DNA from: Billgrantia aerodenitrificans
GTDB lineage: Bacteria; Pseudomonadota; Gammaproteobacteria; Pseudomonadales; Halomonadaceae
Assembly: GCF_021404405.1 (NCBI RefSeq)
Contig: NZ_JABFTV010000004.1
Span: forward strand, 372,001-436,000
Length of the DNA stretch: 64,000 nucleotides
Direction: 5' to 3'
Position 1 is the stretch's first letter, and each line of letters starts with the position of its first letter. The position numbers were made by a program, and so were the translations under genes. Shown here piece after piece: positions 7,739 through 17,163 of the stretch. The notes beneath the pieces are model-generated. The model was not told the origin of the DNA. It saw only the letters and a program-made list of their open reading frames with translations, and made no database searches.

Positions 7739-9667
7739 ATGGATTTCTTCGGCGCTCAGGCCCAAGCACGCCGCTTGACCCTGTGGTTGGTGTTTCTGCT
7801 GTTGGTGGCCGTGATCGGTATGGTGGTAGTGACCGTCCTGGTGGTGACCCTGGCAGTGGCACTGCTCGATGGCGGCCAGCCGGGAGCCGACCCGCTGGCC
7901 CTTGCCTTCGATCCGCTGCTGCTTGGCGGTGTGACCCTCGGGGTCCTGGCGGTGGTGTCGGCGGGCAGCCTGGCGCGCCACATGCAGCTACGCGCAGGCG
8001 GAGCGGCGGTGGCCGAGGCGCTGGGCGGCAGGCCGATCAACGCCGATACCCGTGACCCCGACGAGCGCCGCTTGCTCAACGTGGTCGAGGAGATGGCCAT
8101 TGCCTCGGGGCTGCCGGTGCCACTGGTCTACGTGCTCGAAGAAGAAGGCATCAACGCCTTTGCCGCCGGGCACACACCGCAGGATGCCGCCATCGGCGTC
8201 ACCCGTGGGGCCATCCAGAGCCTCTCGCGGGACGAGCTGCAGGGGGTCGTGGCCCATGAGTTCAGCCATGTGTTGCACGGTGACATGCGTCTCAACATGC
8301 GCCTGATTGCGCTGCTCTACGGCATTCTGGTGATCGGCCTGGTGGGGCGCATGTTGCTGCGTGGAACGGCGACCCGGCGCATGGTGCGCGGCTCGCGCCA
8401 GAACAATGCCCAGGTCGTGCTGCTGGGAGCGGGCCTGGCGCTGATGCTGGTGGGCTTCATCGGCACGCTGTGCGGCAATCTGATCAAGGCGGCAGTCAGC
8501 CGTCAGCGCGAGTTTCTCGCCGATGCCAGCGCTGTGCAGTACACCCGTAACCCGGCCGGCCTGGCCGGCGCCTTGAAGCGCGTGGCAGCGCACGCGCAGG
8601 GCTCCGAGCTGCGCGCGGCGCAAGCCGAGGAGTTCAGTCATCTCTACTTCGGTCGCGGTGTGTCCGGCCTGCGCGGATTGACCGCCACCCACCCGCCATT
8701 GGCGACCCGCATCCGCCGCCTCGAGCCCGAGTGGGACGGCGAGCTGCCCGAGCCGAGGCAGGCGCTGGACGACAGGACCGATGAAGCGCTGCAGGCGCCG
8801 CGGACGGCGGCTGCAGCGACGGCTGCAGCGACGGCGACAGCGGCTGTTACCGGGAGCGCCTTTCTTGCCACCGGCGGGGGAGTGTCACAGCGAGTCGGCG
8901 AGCCGCGCGATGCCGATCTCGAGGGCGCCCGAGGGATCCTGGCCGAGATCGATCCTCGTCTGCTTGAGGCAGTTCACGAGCCCTATGCGGCACGCGCCGT
9001 CATCTACGGCATTCTGATGGGAGCGGAGCCCGAGAGCCGAACCCGACAGCGCGAGGCGCTGGTAGATGCTGCCATGCCGGAGGTGTTGGCGGAGCTTGAG
9101 CGTCTCGACCAACCGCTGCGCGACGTGCTGCCGGGTCAGCGACTGGCGCTGATCGAACTCTGTCTACCTATGCTGCGCCAGCTCTCGGTGGCCCAATATG
9201 CAAGACTGCACGAATGCCTCGAGCGCCTGATGGCCGCCGAGCATCGCCCCGGCGCCCTGCAGTGGGCGCTACACCGGCTGGTGACGGTGGGCAGCCAGGG
9301 GGCGACGTTACCGCGTGGTCGCCGCCTGCCGCTGGCGCAGGCTGGGGACGCGGTGGAGCTGCTACTGTCGAGCCTGGCTCTGGCAGGCAGCGACGAACAG
9401 GATCGGGCGAGAGCGGCCTTCGACAAGGCGGCCGAACGGTTGGACATGAACCTGACGCTGCGGCCGGAGCCGGCTTCGCCGCAGGCGCTCGACGACGCCT
9501 TGGCACGCTGCCGGCGGCTGGCGGACACCGAGCGAGCCCGGCTGCTCGATGCCATGCTCGACTGCGTGACGCACGACGGCCATGTGGCGCCGGAAGAAGC
9601 CCAACTGCTACGGGCCGTGGCCTGGTCGTTGGGGTGCCCGCTGCCGCTGGTCACCGTGCAGAATTGA
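7739..9667 (+). CDS. M48 family membrane metallopeptidase with extended C-terminus
   Basis: A 642-residue protein. Two membrane helices are near residues 15-45 and 60-80, and the zinc site H-E-F-S-H is at about 173-177, followed by two more membrane helices (about 190-210 and 225-250) and the third-ligand region R-Q-R-E-F-L-A-D-A-S-A. This is an HtpX/Oma1-like catalytic core (family knowledge: membrane protein quality control). The last 280 residues are a soluble helical extension ending with C-V-T-H-D-G-H-V-A-P-E-E-A, which resembles a TerB-like acidic motif. It is co-transcribed with lemA. Ordinary HtpX is about 290 residues, so this is a long variant. Confidence 0.92.
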   Translation: MDFFGAQAQARRLTLWLVFLLLVAVIGMVVVTVLVVTLAVALLDGGQPGADPLALAFDPLLLGGVTLGVLAVVSAGSLARHMQLRAGGAAVAEALGGRPINADTRDPDERRLLNVVEEMAIASGLPVPLVYVLEEEGINAFAAGHTPQDAAIGVTRGAIQSLSRDELQGVVAHEFSHVLHGDMRLNMRLIALLYGILVIGLVGRMLLRGTATRRMVRGSRQNNAQVVLLGAGLALMLVGFIGTLCGNLIKAAVSRQREFLADASAVQYTRNPAGLAGALKRVAAHAQGSELRAAQAEEFSHLYFGRGVSGLRGLTATHPPLATRIRRLEPEWDGELPEPRQALDDRTDEALQAPRTAAAATAAATATAAVTGSAFLATGGGVSQRVGEPRDADLEGARGILAEIDPRLLEAVHEPYAARAVIYGILMGAEPESRTRQREALVDAAMPEVLAELERLDQPLRDVLPGQRLALIELCLPMLRQLSVAQYARLHECLERLMAAEHRPGALQWALHRLVTVGSQGATLPRGRRLPLAQAGDAVELLLSSLALAGSDEQDRARAAFDKAAERLDMNLTLRPEPASPQALDDALARCRRLADTERARLLDAMLDCVTHDGHVAPEEAQLLRAVAWSLGCPLPLVTVQN

Positions 9668-9799
9668 GGCGGATGCGGGATCGTTTCTCGTTATCGTTGT
9701 CCAATCCCCAGGAGGGCAAGGCCCGGTGGCTTGCAGCAGCTGTCGGGCTCTGCTGGAATAGGGGCCTTTTGCTGGTCTCATATGGATGGGAGAAAGCCG

Positions 9800-10501
9800 A
9801 TGGCCAAGACACCCTGGATTCCTGCCGCCGTGGCATTGACGCTAGCCCTTGGGCTGGCGGGCTGTGGCGACAATGGCGAAGAGGCTGACGCGACACCCCA
9901 GCCCGAAGAGCCGGCCACCGAGGCCGAGCCTGACATCGAGATGACGGAGGACGAGCCGGAGACGCCGCCACCGGCGGCCGAGGAAGAGGTGCCGACCGAT
10001 GATGAGTCGTTGCCGGCCATCCCCGAAGAGGACGCCGCCGAGCTGGAAGCCAACGGCGAGCTCGAGGCCGACGCCGAGACGCTGGGGGAATCTCCGGTCG
10101 ATACCCTCGAAGAGGGCGGTGCACTACCCGGTGAGCCGACCCGCTCCGATATCGATGCCATCATCGAGGATACCGAGCGTCGCTTCGAAGAAGCGCAGCG
10201 TCAGATCGACCAGCAGTTCGAGGAGGTGGAGCAGAGTCCACCCGCCCTGGAGCCCATGGAGAGCGACGAAGATTACAGCACCCGGCTCGAACCGATAGGT
10301 GGGGGCGAGCGCGATACGACGACCGAAATCGATCGCGAGGCGGAGCGCACCGGGGAGGTGACGCAGTCCGACATCGATGCCTGGCTCGAAGAGACCGAGC
10401 GCCGTTTCGAGGAAGCGCAGCGTCAGTTGGAGGCACAGTTCGAGGAAGCCGAGCGGCGTGAACCGGAAAGCGAGGCGCCGCGCTTCGAGATCGAGGACTG
10501 A
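9800..10501 (+). CDS. Acidic lipoprotein with a duplicated helical motif
   Basis: A 233-residue protein with a lipoprotein signal (hydrophobic stretch then L-G-L-A-G-C, Cys about 22). The mature part is extremely rich in Glu, Asp, Pro and Thr. Two near-identical blocks are visible, D-I-D-A-I-I-E-D-T-E-R-R-F-E-E-A-Q-R-Q at about residues 117-135 and D-I-D-A-W-L-E-E-T-E-R-R-F-E-E-A-Q-R-Q at about 191-209, both preceded by T-R/Q-S. ATG 9800 is chosen because GGGAGA lies 6-11 bases upstream. I do not recognise a family. The acidity fits a periplasmic protein of a salt-adapted cell. Confidence 0.82.
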   Translation: MAKTPWIPAAVALTLALGLAGCGDNGEEADATPQPEEPATEAEPDIEMTEDEPETPPPAAEEEVPTDDESLPAIPEEDAAELEANGELEADAETLGESPVDTLEEGGALPGEPTRSDIDAIIEDTERRFEEAQRQIDQQFEEVEQSPPALEPMESDEDYSTRLEPIGGGERDTTTEIDREAERTGEVTQSDIDAWLEETERRFEEAQRQLEAQFEEAERREPESEAPRFEIED

Positions 10502-10542
10502 ACAGCCGGATCCGGAAAGGCTGCGGCTGGAAAGACGAAAAA

Positions 10543-10568
10543 GGCCCACTCGAACGAGTGGGCCTTTC
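10543..10568. terminator. Bidirectional terminator between the lipoprotein and csp genes
   Basis: A perfect inverted repeat (ggcccactcg / cgagtgggcc) is preceded by aaaaa and followed by ttt, so it can end transcription of both the plus-strand lipoprotein gene and the minus-strand cold-shock gene. Confidence 0.88.
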
Positions 10569-10603
10569 GTCAGGCAGACATCAGGGCCAGCCGAGGACGA
10601 GCC

Positions 10604-10810
10604 TCAGTTGGCAATCCGGATGTTGGAGGCCTGAAGGCCCTTCTTGCCCTGGGTCACTTCGAAGGTCACCTTCTGACCGTCCTGCAGGGTCTTGAAGCCT
10701 TCAGCCTGAATTTCGGAGAAGTGTGCGAACAGGTCATCGCCGCCGTCGTCCGGAGAGATGAAGCCGTAGCCCTTGGTATCGTTGAACCACTTGACAGTGC
10801 CAGTTGCCAT
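10604..10810 (-). CDS. CspA-family cold-shock protein
   Basis: A 68-residue single-stranded nucleic-acid-binding protein, [18 protein letters not shown], with the RNP1 motif K-G-Y-G-F-I and RNP2 motif D-L-F-A-H-F intact. The ATG at 10810 is preceded by AAGGAAAA; a longer upstream frame to 11035 is not protein-like. Length is exactly that of the family. Which paralogue it is cannot be told. A 5' leader hairpin candidate lies upstream. Confidence 0.97.
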   Translation of the reverse strand: MATGTVKWFNDTKGYGFISPDDGGDDLFAHFSEIQAEGFKTLQDGQKVTFEVTQGKKGLQASNIRIAN

Positions 10811-10864
10811 TGTCGATTTTCCTTGCTTACTGATTGATCGTACTGGGCACTCGGAATACCGGGG

Positions 10865-10902
10865 CCCGAAGTGCGTGGCAAGAGAAAAATGTGCGCTTCG
10901 GG
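10865..10902 (-). promoter_or_regulatory. Stem-loop in the csp upstream region; 10811-11112 otherwise empty
   Basis: The inverted repeat cccgaag (10865-10871) / cttcggg (10896-10902), extended by G-U pairs, lies 55-92 bases upstream of the csp start. Cold-shock genes often have long structured leaders, so this may be part of its untranslated region. The rest of the 302-bp gap between csp and the divergent exporter gene shows no convincing open frame or clear sigma-70 promoter apart from the palindrome at 11075-11095. Confidence 0.4.
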
Positions 10903-11074
10903 TGTACCATGACTCGCCATGCTTGGCTCGCCTTGCAGCGTCACGTCTTTCCACTTTCAAGCCTACGCAGCGAAAGCCACTGGAGAAGGCGCTGTTTGTA
11001 GTGAGTCGCTCGCCCCAGGCTGGCCGCCCGCTCAATCCACTGTAGATAGAAAATTTCCTAGCGTCCAGAGAATC

Positions 11075-11095
11075 TATTGCCCTGCTTAGGCAATA
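11075..11095. promoter_or_regulatory. Candidate operator upstream of the RhtB/LysE exporter
   Basis: A perfect inverted repeat tattgcc-N7-ggcaata lies 17 bases before the exporter start. Its T-N11-A core fits the LysR-type operator pattern. No LysR regulator gene is adjacent, so the binding protein is unknown. Confidence 0.4.
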
Positions 11096-11112
11096 TTTAA
11101 CGGAGTCCTTAT

Positions 11113-11754
11113 ATGGTCGATGCCCAGTTCTGGCCCTTTCTCATTGCCATCACGCTGCTGTCGATGAGCCCGGGGGTAGACACCCTGCTGGTCATCCGCA
11201 ACACCGCCCGCGGCGGCACCCGCGATGGCGTGTTAACCAGCTTGGCCATCTGCTGCGGCCTGTTCGTGCATGCCACCATCTCGGCGCTGGGTATCTCGCT
11301 GATCCTGCTGCAATCGGCCTGGGCGTTCAGTGCACTGAAAATGGCCGGCGCAGCGTACCTTATCTGGCTGGGCATCAACGGCCTGCTGGCGGCGCGGCGT
11401 GGCACCGGACTGCCGCTGGGGGCCGTGCAGGGCGAGCGCCAGGCCGTGCCGCTATGGCGCCCGCTGCGCGAGGGACTGCTCTCCAACGTGCTCAACCCCA
11501 AGACCGTGGTCTTCTACATGGCCTTTCTGCCTCAGTTCATTGCACCGACCGATCCGGCGCTGCTCAAGTCGCTGTGGTTGGCCGGGGTGCATTTCGTCAT
11601 TGCCAACGTATGGCAGATCGCCATCGTCTTCATGGTCGGCAGTGCGGGGCGCTGGCTGGGCAGCCGTCTCTTTGCGCGGGCGCTCAATGGGGCAACGGGC
11701 GCGGTGCTGGTTCTTTTCGGTGTCAGGCTGGCGCTGGAACGGCAGCCAGCCTGA
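11113..11754 (+). CDS. LysE/RhtB family amino-acid exporter
   Basis: A 213-residue membrane protein with about six hydrophobic segments. The family N-terminal motif appears as [19 protein letters not shown], followed by A-Y-L-I-W-L-G-I and [15 protein letters not shown], both typical of RhtB proteins that export homoserine, threonine or related amino acids. GGAG precedes the ATG. It is a single gene, convergent with slt. The substrate cannot be assigned. Confidence 0.93.
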   Translation: MVDAQFWPFLIAITLLSMSPGVDTLLVIRNTARGGTRDGVLTSLAICCGLFVHATISALGISLILLQSAWAFSALKMAGAAYLIWLGINGLLAARRGTGLPLGAVQGERQAVPLWRPLREGLLSNVLNPKTVVFYMAFLPQFIAPTDPALLKSLWLAGVHFVIANVWQIAIVFMVGSAGRWLGSRLFARALNGATGAVLVLFGVRLALERQPA

Positions 11755-11784
11755 TTCCGTGTCGGTGGTGGTTGGCTCGACGGC

Positions 11785-13737
11785 TCAGTTACGGGCCAGC
11801 AGGGAGGCGTCGTAGCGTACCGTCTTCTCCGCCTGGCTGAGCATCGACACGCCCTCGCTGCTGCCACCGTTGGCCAGGCTCTCGAAGATCACCCGGTAGG
11901 AGAGCACCGCCTGTACGTAGTCGCGGGTCTCGCGGAAGGGGATCGCTTCGACGAACAGGTCGAACTCTTCCGGCGCGTCGCGCAGCCAGCGGTCCACCCG
12001 GCCAGGGCCGGCGTTGTAGGCCGCGGCGGCGGCCAGGCGGTTGCCGCGGTAGCGGTTGGTCATGTCGCGAATGTAGGTACTGCCCAGGCGAATGTTGAGC
12101 TCGGGGTCGAGTACGCCATAGGGACCCGGGTCACTGATGCCGAGCTGGCGGCTGAGCTGGGTGGCGGTGCCCGGCATGATCTGCATCAGGCCGCGGGCGC
12201 CGGCCGGTGACAGCGCCACCGGATTGTAGGCGCTCTCACGACGGGCGATGCCCATCAGCAGGAAGGGGTCGACCCCGGTCTGCCGTCCCCAGTGGAGGAA
12301 ATGCTCGCGATAGGCTTCGGGGAAACGCCAGTCGAGCGCGTCCCACAGCTGGGCGGTGATGGTGGTCTGCACCAGCCGTGCATGCCAGCCTCGGCGTTGG
12401 GCATAGTCGGCCAGTGCTCTGACCTCGCGCGGCGAGGCGGTGGCCACCGCATGCAGCCATTCGCTGTTGGCCAGCCCATCCTCACCGATGCGCAGCAGGG
12501 CTTCGGTGCGCTGTACCGCTGGCCAGCGGGCCACCTCTGCGCGGTAGCTCTCGTCGAAGTTGCTGCGCTCCAGGTTCAGCGAGTAGGGGCGTCCGATGCG
12601 ATCCGCAGCGGCGAAGCCGAAGAAGTTGCGCCCCTGGGCGGCCTGCGCGTAGGCCACTTCGGCCCGCTCGCTGTCACCCAACTGCTCATGAGCGCGTGCC
12701 TTCCAGTACTGCCAGCGGCTGTTGTCACGGCTGTCCTCGGGCAGCATCTCCACCCAATCGAGGACACCGGCCCAGTCTCGGTTGGCCAGGGCGTGGCGAA
12801 TGCGCAACTCCAGGACCCGCGTGGTAGCGATGCGCGGCAGGGCTTCGTCGACCCAGTACATGTTGTGATCGATGCCACGCACCAGTGAGTAGAAGGCCAG
12901 ATCTTCCTCGATGGCGTGGCGATGGCGCTCCTCGACCGGAAGGTGCGGGGCAATCTTGCGCCACGCCTCGTAGGCGGCTTCGGTATCGGCACGGGTGAAG
13001 CCATGCATGGCCGAGACGAACAGCGGACCGCTGCCACGGCACTCGGGGCCGATGCAGGAGGGGACGCGGGTGACGTCGGCGTAGCTGCGCTGCAGGCGCT
13101 CCACGGCGTCGATGCCATCCTGCCAGCGGCTGCCCAACAGACGGCCCAGATAGCTGACAAGGCCGGTTTCTCCCTGCTCCCAGGCCAGCATCTTGCGCTC
13201 CCAGATATCGAGCTCGCTGATTTCGCCGTTGGCGCGCAGGTGGTCGAACAGGGTGTCGCAGGCCGAGGGTTGGGAACTGCCCACGTGCCACAGCTGGCGG
13301 CCACCTTCGGCGGCGGCCTGGGGATCGCTGCCGAGTAGCGCCGTGTAGTAGTAGCACTGCCGTTCGGTGCCGCTGGGCTCGCCATCGGCCACGGCAAGCA
13401 GGCTGCCGAAACGCCCGGCGGCACCATAGCGGGCGATCGCCTGGCCGCGCATCCAGTCGGCCACGGGGGCGCCCCGGTGGCGCTCGATGAACTCCAGTAT
13501 CTGGCCAGGCTCGGCCTGGGGCAGGCGGCTGCGTAGGCGATGGTACTCGACATAGCCCTCCAGCACATGACCGCTGATGCCGGCCTGGTCGATGCGATCC
13601 CATTGATGGTTGCGCGCGGCCTCCAGTGCCGTGCGCATGGCGCTGTCGCTGGGCTGGGCATGCGCGGTGACGGAAAAGCTCAAGGCCGCCGCGGTGAGCA
13701 GGGCGGCCGCGCGGTGCAAGGGGAAAAAATGGCGCAT
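11785..13737 (-). CDS. slt: Soluble lytic murein transglycosylase (Slt70-like)
   Basis: A 650-residue periplasmic enzyme that cleaves peptidoglycan glycan strands with formation of 1,6-anhydro ends. A Sec signal peptide ends at A-H-A (about residue 27). A long superhelical alpha domain with many repeated hydrophobic helices follows, then the catalytic domain with I-A-R-R-E-S-A-Y-N-P (catalytic Glu about 501), G-A-R-G-L-M-Q-I-M-P-G-T and A-A-A-Y-N-A-G-P-G-R. Position of the Glu and total length match E. coli Slt70. It is transcribed divergently from the thioesterase pair. Confidence 0.95.
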   Translation of the reverse strand: MRHFFPLHRAAALLTAAALSFSVTAHAQPSDSAMRTALEAARNHQWDRIDQAGISGHVLEGYVEYHRLRSRLPQAEPGQILEFIERHRGAPVADWMRGQAIARYGAAGRFGSLLAVADGEPSGTERQCYYYTALLGSDPQAAAEGGRQLWHVGSSQPSACDTLFDHLRANGEISELDIWERKMLAWEQGETGLVSYLGRLLGSRWQDGIDAVERLQRSYADVTRVPSCIGPECRGSGPLFVSAMHGFTRADTEAAYEAWRKIAPHLPVEERHRHAIEEDLAFYSLVRGIDHNMYWVDEALPRIATTRVLELRIRHALANRDWAGVLDWVEMLPEDSRDNSRWQYWKARAHEQLGDSERAEVAYAQAAQGRNFFGFAAADRIGRPYSLNLERSNFDESYRAEVARWPAVQRTEALLRIGEDGLANSEWLHAVATASPREVRALADYAQRRGWHARLVQTTITAQLWDALDWRFPEAYREHFLHWGRQTGVDPFLLMGIARRESAYNPVALSPAGARGLMQIMPGTATQLSRQLGISDPGPYGVLDPELNIRLGSTYIRDMTNRYRGNRLAAAAAYNAGPGRVDRWLRDAPEEFDLFVEAIPFRETRDYVQAVLSYRVIFESLANGGSSEGVSMLSQAEKTVRYDASLLARN

Positions 13738-13839
13738 GTTGAACGGCCTCCGGAAGGGCGGTGACGAACCTCTGTATCCTGGCCCATTGGAGCCGTTTTG
13801 AGTAGACCGTGTGGTCGCTTTCTCGTTCAGCGCATCTCA

Positions 13840-13857
13840 CGTTCCGTCATCGGAACG
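13840..13857. promoter_or_regulatory. Perfect inverted repeat between slt and the thioesterase genes
   Basis: cgttccg-tcat-cggaacg forms 7-bp arms with a 4-base spacer in the 201-bp divergent gap. It is placed where an operator or a leader hairpin could lie. No regulator is linked. Confidence 0.35.
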
Positions 13858-13938
13858 CTTGTCTCGCCGACGGGCGGCGTCTAGTCTGCGAAACTGGATC
13901 AAACGCTTGTTGGAGGTGTGAGTGTTGGAGGATAGAGA

Positions 13939-14460
13939 GTGAGCGCATCTGACGAGTCGCGCCAGGAATCTGCCGCGGCACACCGAAGTCCCGAACGATG
14001 GCGAGCCGGCCTGACCCGTTTCGTCAACGTCATACCGCATACCCGGGAGCTGGGCCTCGAGGTGCTGGAAGTCGCACCGCCCAGGGTGCACATGCGTCTG
14101 CCCTGGCGCGACGAACTGCTGGGCGACACCGAGCGCGGACTGGTGCACGGCGGGGTGCTGACCATGCTGCTCGACACCGTGTGCGGCTCGGCAGTGCTAT
14201 GCGGGCTGCCCGCGCCGGAGGTCTGTCCCACCCTCGATTTGCGGGTCGATCACTATCGCCCGGCCTTGGCCGGCCAGCCGATCATGGCCGAGGCTCGCGT
14301 GCTGCGCGTGACCGGTGCCATGGTCTTCACCGAAGGAACGCTGTGGCAGGACCCGCAGCGGCCCATTGCCCGCGGCATCGGTAACTTCGTGCGGCTCGGG
14401 CCGCGCAATACGCCGCCGGGTTTCGCCGAGGCGCTGTTCGGGGAGGACGACCATGCCTGA
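13939..14460 (+). CDS. PaaI-family hot-dog thioesterase (first of a tandem pair)
   Basis: A 173-residue protein with a single hot-dog domain. The PaaI-type motif G-L-V-H-G-G-V-L-T-M-L-L-D-T at about residues 69-82 contains the HGG loop and catalytic Asp. Members hydrolyse acyl-CoA thioesters in the cytosol. It starts GTG at 13939 after GGAGGATAGA. The next gene overlaps its last 8 bases and encodes a second hot-dog protein, so they are likely translated together. The substrate is unknown. Confidence 0.88.
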   Translation: MSASDESRQESAAAHRSPERWRAGLTRFVNVIPHTRELGLEVLEVAPPRVHMRLPWRDELLGDTERGLVHGGVLTMLLDTVCGSAVLCGLPAPEVCPTLDLRVDHYRPALAGQPIMAEARVLRVTGAMVFTEGTLWQDPQRPIARGIGNFVRLGPRNTPPGFAEALFGEDDHA

Positions 14461-14923
14461 AGGATTTCACGACGTGGCCTGGCTGGCCAGGACGCGCGCC
14501 GAAGGAGACGTTGCCGCCTGGCTCGAGCGGCTGCCCTATGCCCGTTACATCGGCGTCACGGCCACGCCGGACGCTAGCGGCGATGGCCTGATCTTTCATC
14601 TCGAACCGCGCGAGCACAACGTCGGCAACGTGCTGCTGCCGGCGCTGCATGGCGGCGTGGTGGCGGCCTTCATGGAAACCGCGGGCACCCTCGACCTGAT
14701 GCTCTCGGCCAGGGAGCCGCGCCTGCCCCGTGTCGTCGACTTCTCCATCGACTATCTGCGCACCGCCCGGGTGGTGACCACCCATGCCAGATGCCAGCTG
14801 CTGCGCGAGGGGCGTCGACTGGCCAACGTTCAGGTCACGGCCTGGCAGGAAGCGGAGGACCAGCCGGTGGCTACCGCACGCCTGCACCTGGTGCTGGGGG
14901 CGCCGGAGCCCAACGACGCTTGA
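14453..14923 (+). CDS. PaaI-family hot-dog thioesterase (second of a tandem pair)
   Basis: A 156-residue hot-dog protein. The motif P-A-L-H-G-G-V-V-A-A-F-M-E-T at about residues 61-74 has Glu where the first paralogue has Asp, and R-V-V-D-F-S-I-D-Y-L-R follows. ATG 14453 is supported by GGGAGGA and overlaps the first gene's stop. The sequence differs clearly from its neighbour, so this is an old duplication or a heteromeric pair. Predicted cytosolic acyl-CoA thioesterase, substrate unknown. Confidence 0.88.
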   Translation: MPEGFHDVAWLARTRAEGDVAAWLERLPYARYIGVTATPDASGDGLIFHLEPREHNVGNVLLPALHGGVVAAFMETAGTLDLMLSAREPRLPRVVDFSIDYLRTARVVTTHARCQLLREGRRLANVQVTAWQEAEDQPVATARLHLVLGAPEPNDA

Positions 14924-15015
14924 AAAGCGGGATGTGGACCCCATATCGCTGAACAGTTCAGTAGCGGCGGTGCGCCGGGCACCGCCGTGGGTTCACGCGA
15001 TGAGGTAATCGATCC

Positions 15016-16920
15016 ATGTCCACGACCGCTCACGAGGAAACCCTCGGCTTCCAGACCGAGGTGAAGCAGCTGCTGCACCTGATGATCCACTCCCTGTACT
15101 CCAATCGGGAGATCTTCCTGCGCGAGCTGATTTCCAACGCCGCCGACGCCTGCGACAAGCTGCGTTATGCCGCGCTGGACAACGACGCCCTGTACGAGGG
15201 CGACAGCGAGCTGCGCATCGAGATCGAGCATGACGAGAAGGCACGTACCGTGACCTTGCGCGACAACGGCATCGGGATGAGCCGCGAGGAGGTGATCAAG
15301 AACCTGGGCACCATAGCTCGCAGCGGTACTGCCGAGTTCCTCAAGCAGCTCTCCGGCGAGCAGCAGAAGGATGCCCGCCTGATCGGTCAGTTCGGCGTCG
15401 GTTTCTACTCCAGCTTCATCGTTGCCGACGAAGTCACGGTGCGCAGCCGTAAGGCGGGCAGTGACAAGGCCGAGGGCGTCGAGTGGCGTTCCAAGGGCGA
15501 GGGCGAGTTTACCGTCGCTGACCTCGAGCGCGAGGTGCACGGCACCGAGATCGTGCTGCACCTGAAGAAGGACGCCAAGGAGTTCGCCGACGACTTCCGC
15601 CTGCGCAGCCTGGTACGCAAGTACTCCGACCACATCGAGGTGCCGGTGCGCATGCCCAAGGTCGAGACCGCCAGGGATGACGAGGGCAACGAGATCGAAG
15701 GCAGCGAGGTCACCACCTGGGAGACCGTCAACGAAGCCACCGCGCTGTGGGTGCGCTCCAAGGGCGAGATCTCCGACGATGAGTACAAGGCCTTCTACAA
15801 GCACGTGGCCCATGATTTCAGCGATCCGCTGACCTGGAGCCACAACAAGGTCGAGGGCAAGCTCGAATACACCAGCCTGCTCTACGTGCCGGGGCGCGCG
15901 CCCTTCGACCTCTATGAGCGCGACGGCTCCCGCGGCGTGAAGCTCTACGTCCAGCGCGTCTTCATCATGGACGACGCCGAGCAGTTCCTGCCGCTCTACC
16001 TGCGCTTCGTCAAGGGCGTGCTCGACACCCGGGAGCTGTCGCTCAACGTCTCCCGCGAACTGCTGCAGCAGGATCCCAAGGTCGAGAAGATCAAGAGCGC
16101 GCTGACCAAGCGTGCGCTGGACATGCTCAAGAAGCTGGCCAAGGACCAGGAGGCCTACCAGACCTTCTGGAACGTGTTCGGCAGCGTGCTCAAGGAGGGC
16201 CCGGCGGAAGACTTCGCCAACCGCGAGAAGATCGCCGCCCTGTTGCGCTTCGCAAGCACCCACACCGACAGCGCCACCCAGGACCAGTCGCTTGCCGACT
16301 ACGTCGCGCGCATGAAGGAAGGGCAGGAGAAGATCTACTACATCGTCGCCGACGGCTTCAACGCGGCGAAATCGAGCCCGCACCTGGAAATCTTCCGCAA
16401 GAAGGGCATCGAGGTACTGCTGTTGCACGACCGCATCGACGAGTGGCTGATGAGCCACCTGCACGAGTTCGAAGGCAAGCGCTTCGTCGACGTGGCCAAG
16501 GGTGAGCTCGACCTCGGCGAGATCGAGGGCGAGGAAGAGAAGAAGGCTCAGGAGCAGACCGCCAAGGCCAAGGAGGCGCTGGTCAAGCGGGTCAAGGAGG
16601 CGCTGGGCGACGCCGTGCAGGAGGTCAAGGTGACCCACCGGCTAACCGACTCGCCGGCCTGCGTGGTGCTGCCGGAGCACGAGATGGGCTTCCAAATGCG
16701 CCGTATCATGGAGGCCGCCGGGCAGAAGATGCCCGAGGTCAAGCCGATCCTCGAGCTCAACCCGAGCCATGCCCTGGTGGAGCGGCTCGAGGCCGCCGAG
16801 GGCGAGCGCTTCGGCGATCTGGCGCTGGTACTGCTCGACCAGGCAATCATCGCCGAAGGCGGCCACCTCGACGATCCGGCGGCCTACGTACGCCGCCTCA
16901 ACGCACTGTTGACCGCCTGA
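15016..16920 (+). CDS. htpG: Chaperone HtpG (Hsp90)
   Basis: A 634-residue cytosolic Hsp90. The N-terminal ATPase domain has [14 protein letters not shown] (residues about 37-50), the D-N-G-I-G-M loop and G-Q-F-G-V-G-F-Y-S lid motif. The middle domain carries [10 protein letters not shown] and the C-terminal dimerisation domain ends after an E-rich linker. Length matches E. coli HtpG (624). It is followed by a strong terminator, so it is monocistronic. No sigma-32 promoter was confidently identified in the 92-base upstream gap. Confidence 0.98.
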   Translation: MSTTAHEETLGFQTEVKQLLHLMIHSLYSNREIFLRELISNAADACDKLRYAALDNDALYEGDSELRIEIEHDEKARTVTLRDNGIGMSREEVIKNLGTIARSGTAEFLKQLSGEQQKDARLIGQFGVGFYSSFIVADEVTVRSRKAGSDKAEGVEWRSKGEGEFTVADLEREVHGTEIVLHLKKDAKEFADDFRLRSLVRKYSDHIEVPVRMPKVETARDDEGNEIEGSEVTTWETVNEATALWVRSKGEISDDEYKAFYKHVAHDFSDPLTWSHNKVEGKLEYTSLLYVPGRAPFDLYERDGSRGVKLYVQRVFIMDDAEQFLPLYLRFVKGVLDTRELSLNVSRELLQQDPKVEKIKSALTKRALDMLKKLAKDQEAYQTFWNVFGSVLKEGPAEDFANREKIAALLRFASTHTDSATQDQSLADYVARMKEGQEKIYYIVADGFNAAKSSPHLEIFRKKGIEVLLLHDRIDEWLMSHLHEFEGKRFVDVAKGELDLGEIEGEEEKKAQEQTAKAKEALVKRVKEALGDAVQEVKVTHRLTDSPACVVLPEHEMGFQMRRIMEAAGQKMPEVKPILELNPSHALVERLEAAEGERFGDLALVLLDQAIIAEGGHLDDPAAYVRRLNALLTA

Positions 16921-16946
16921 CATAAGGCTGACGACATAGCACTTTG

Positions 16947-16968
16947 GGCCGCCTTCGGGCGGCCTTTT
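16947..16968 (+). terminator. Rho-independent terminator of htpG
   Basis: Seven-base GC arms ggccgcc / ggcggcc around a ttcg tetraloop are followed by tttt, 27 bases after the htpG stop. Confidence 0.9.
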
Positions 16969-17163
16969 CGTATCTATTCGCGTCTTCCCGCCCTCTCTTG
17001 ACGTAAGCGTCAGCAAGCTTTTTTTTCGCAATTTCAGCTGGATAGTATTGCCCACGAGCTGGAAGGAAAGGGCGGGGCTGCTGTTGTGCATCGCAGTAAG
17101 GTCAGGTATGAATAGTCGGATTGCCTAACCAGAAAGTTCAATAACCATAAAGGGAGATCCAAC

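Noticed and set aside
10604..11035. N-terminal extension of the cold-shock gene to 11035
   Set aside because: The extra 75 residues are not protein-like; the 68-residue form matches the family exactly and has its own ribosome binding site.
14830..16638. 602-codon minus-strand frame opposite htpG
   Set aside because: Leu/Val/His-rich antisense shadow of htpG with no family signature.
16999..17012. tgacg-taag-cgtca as a promoter or operator for pntAB
   Set aside because: Arms are only 5 bp and no fitting -10 element follows the ttgacg; noted in the pntA entry but too weak to call.
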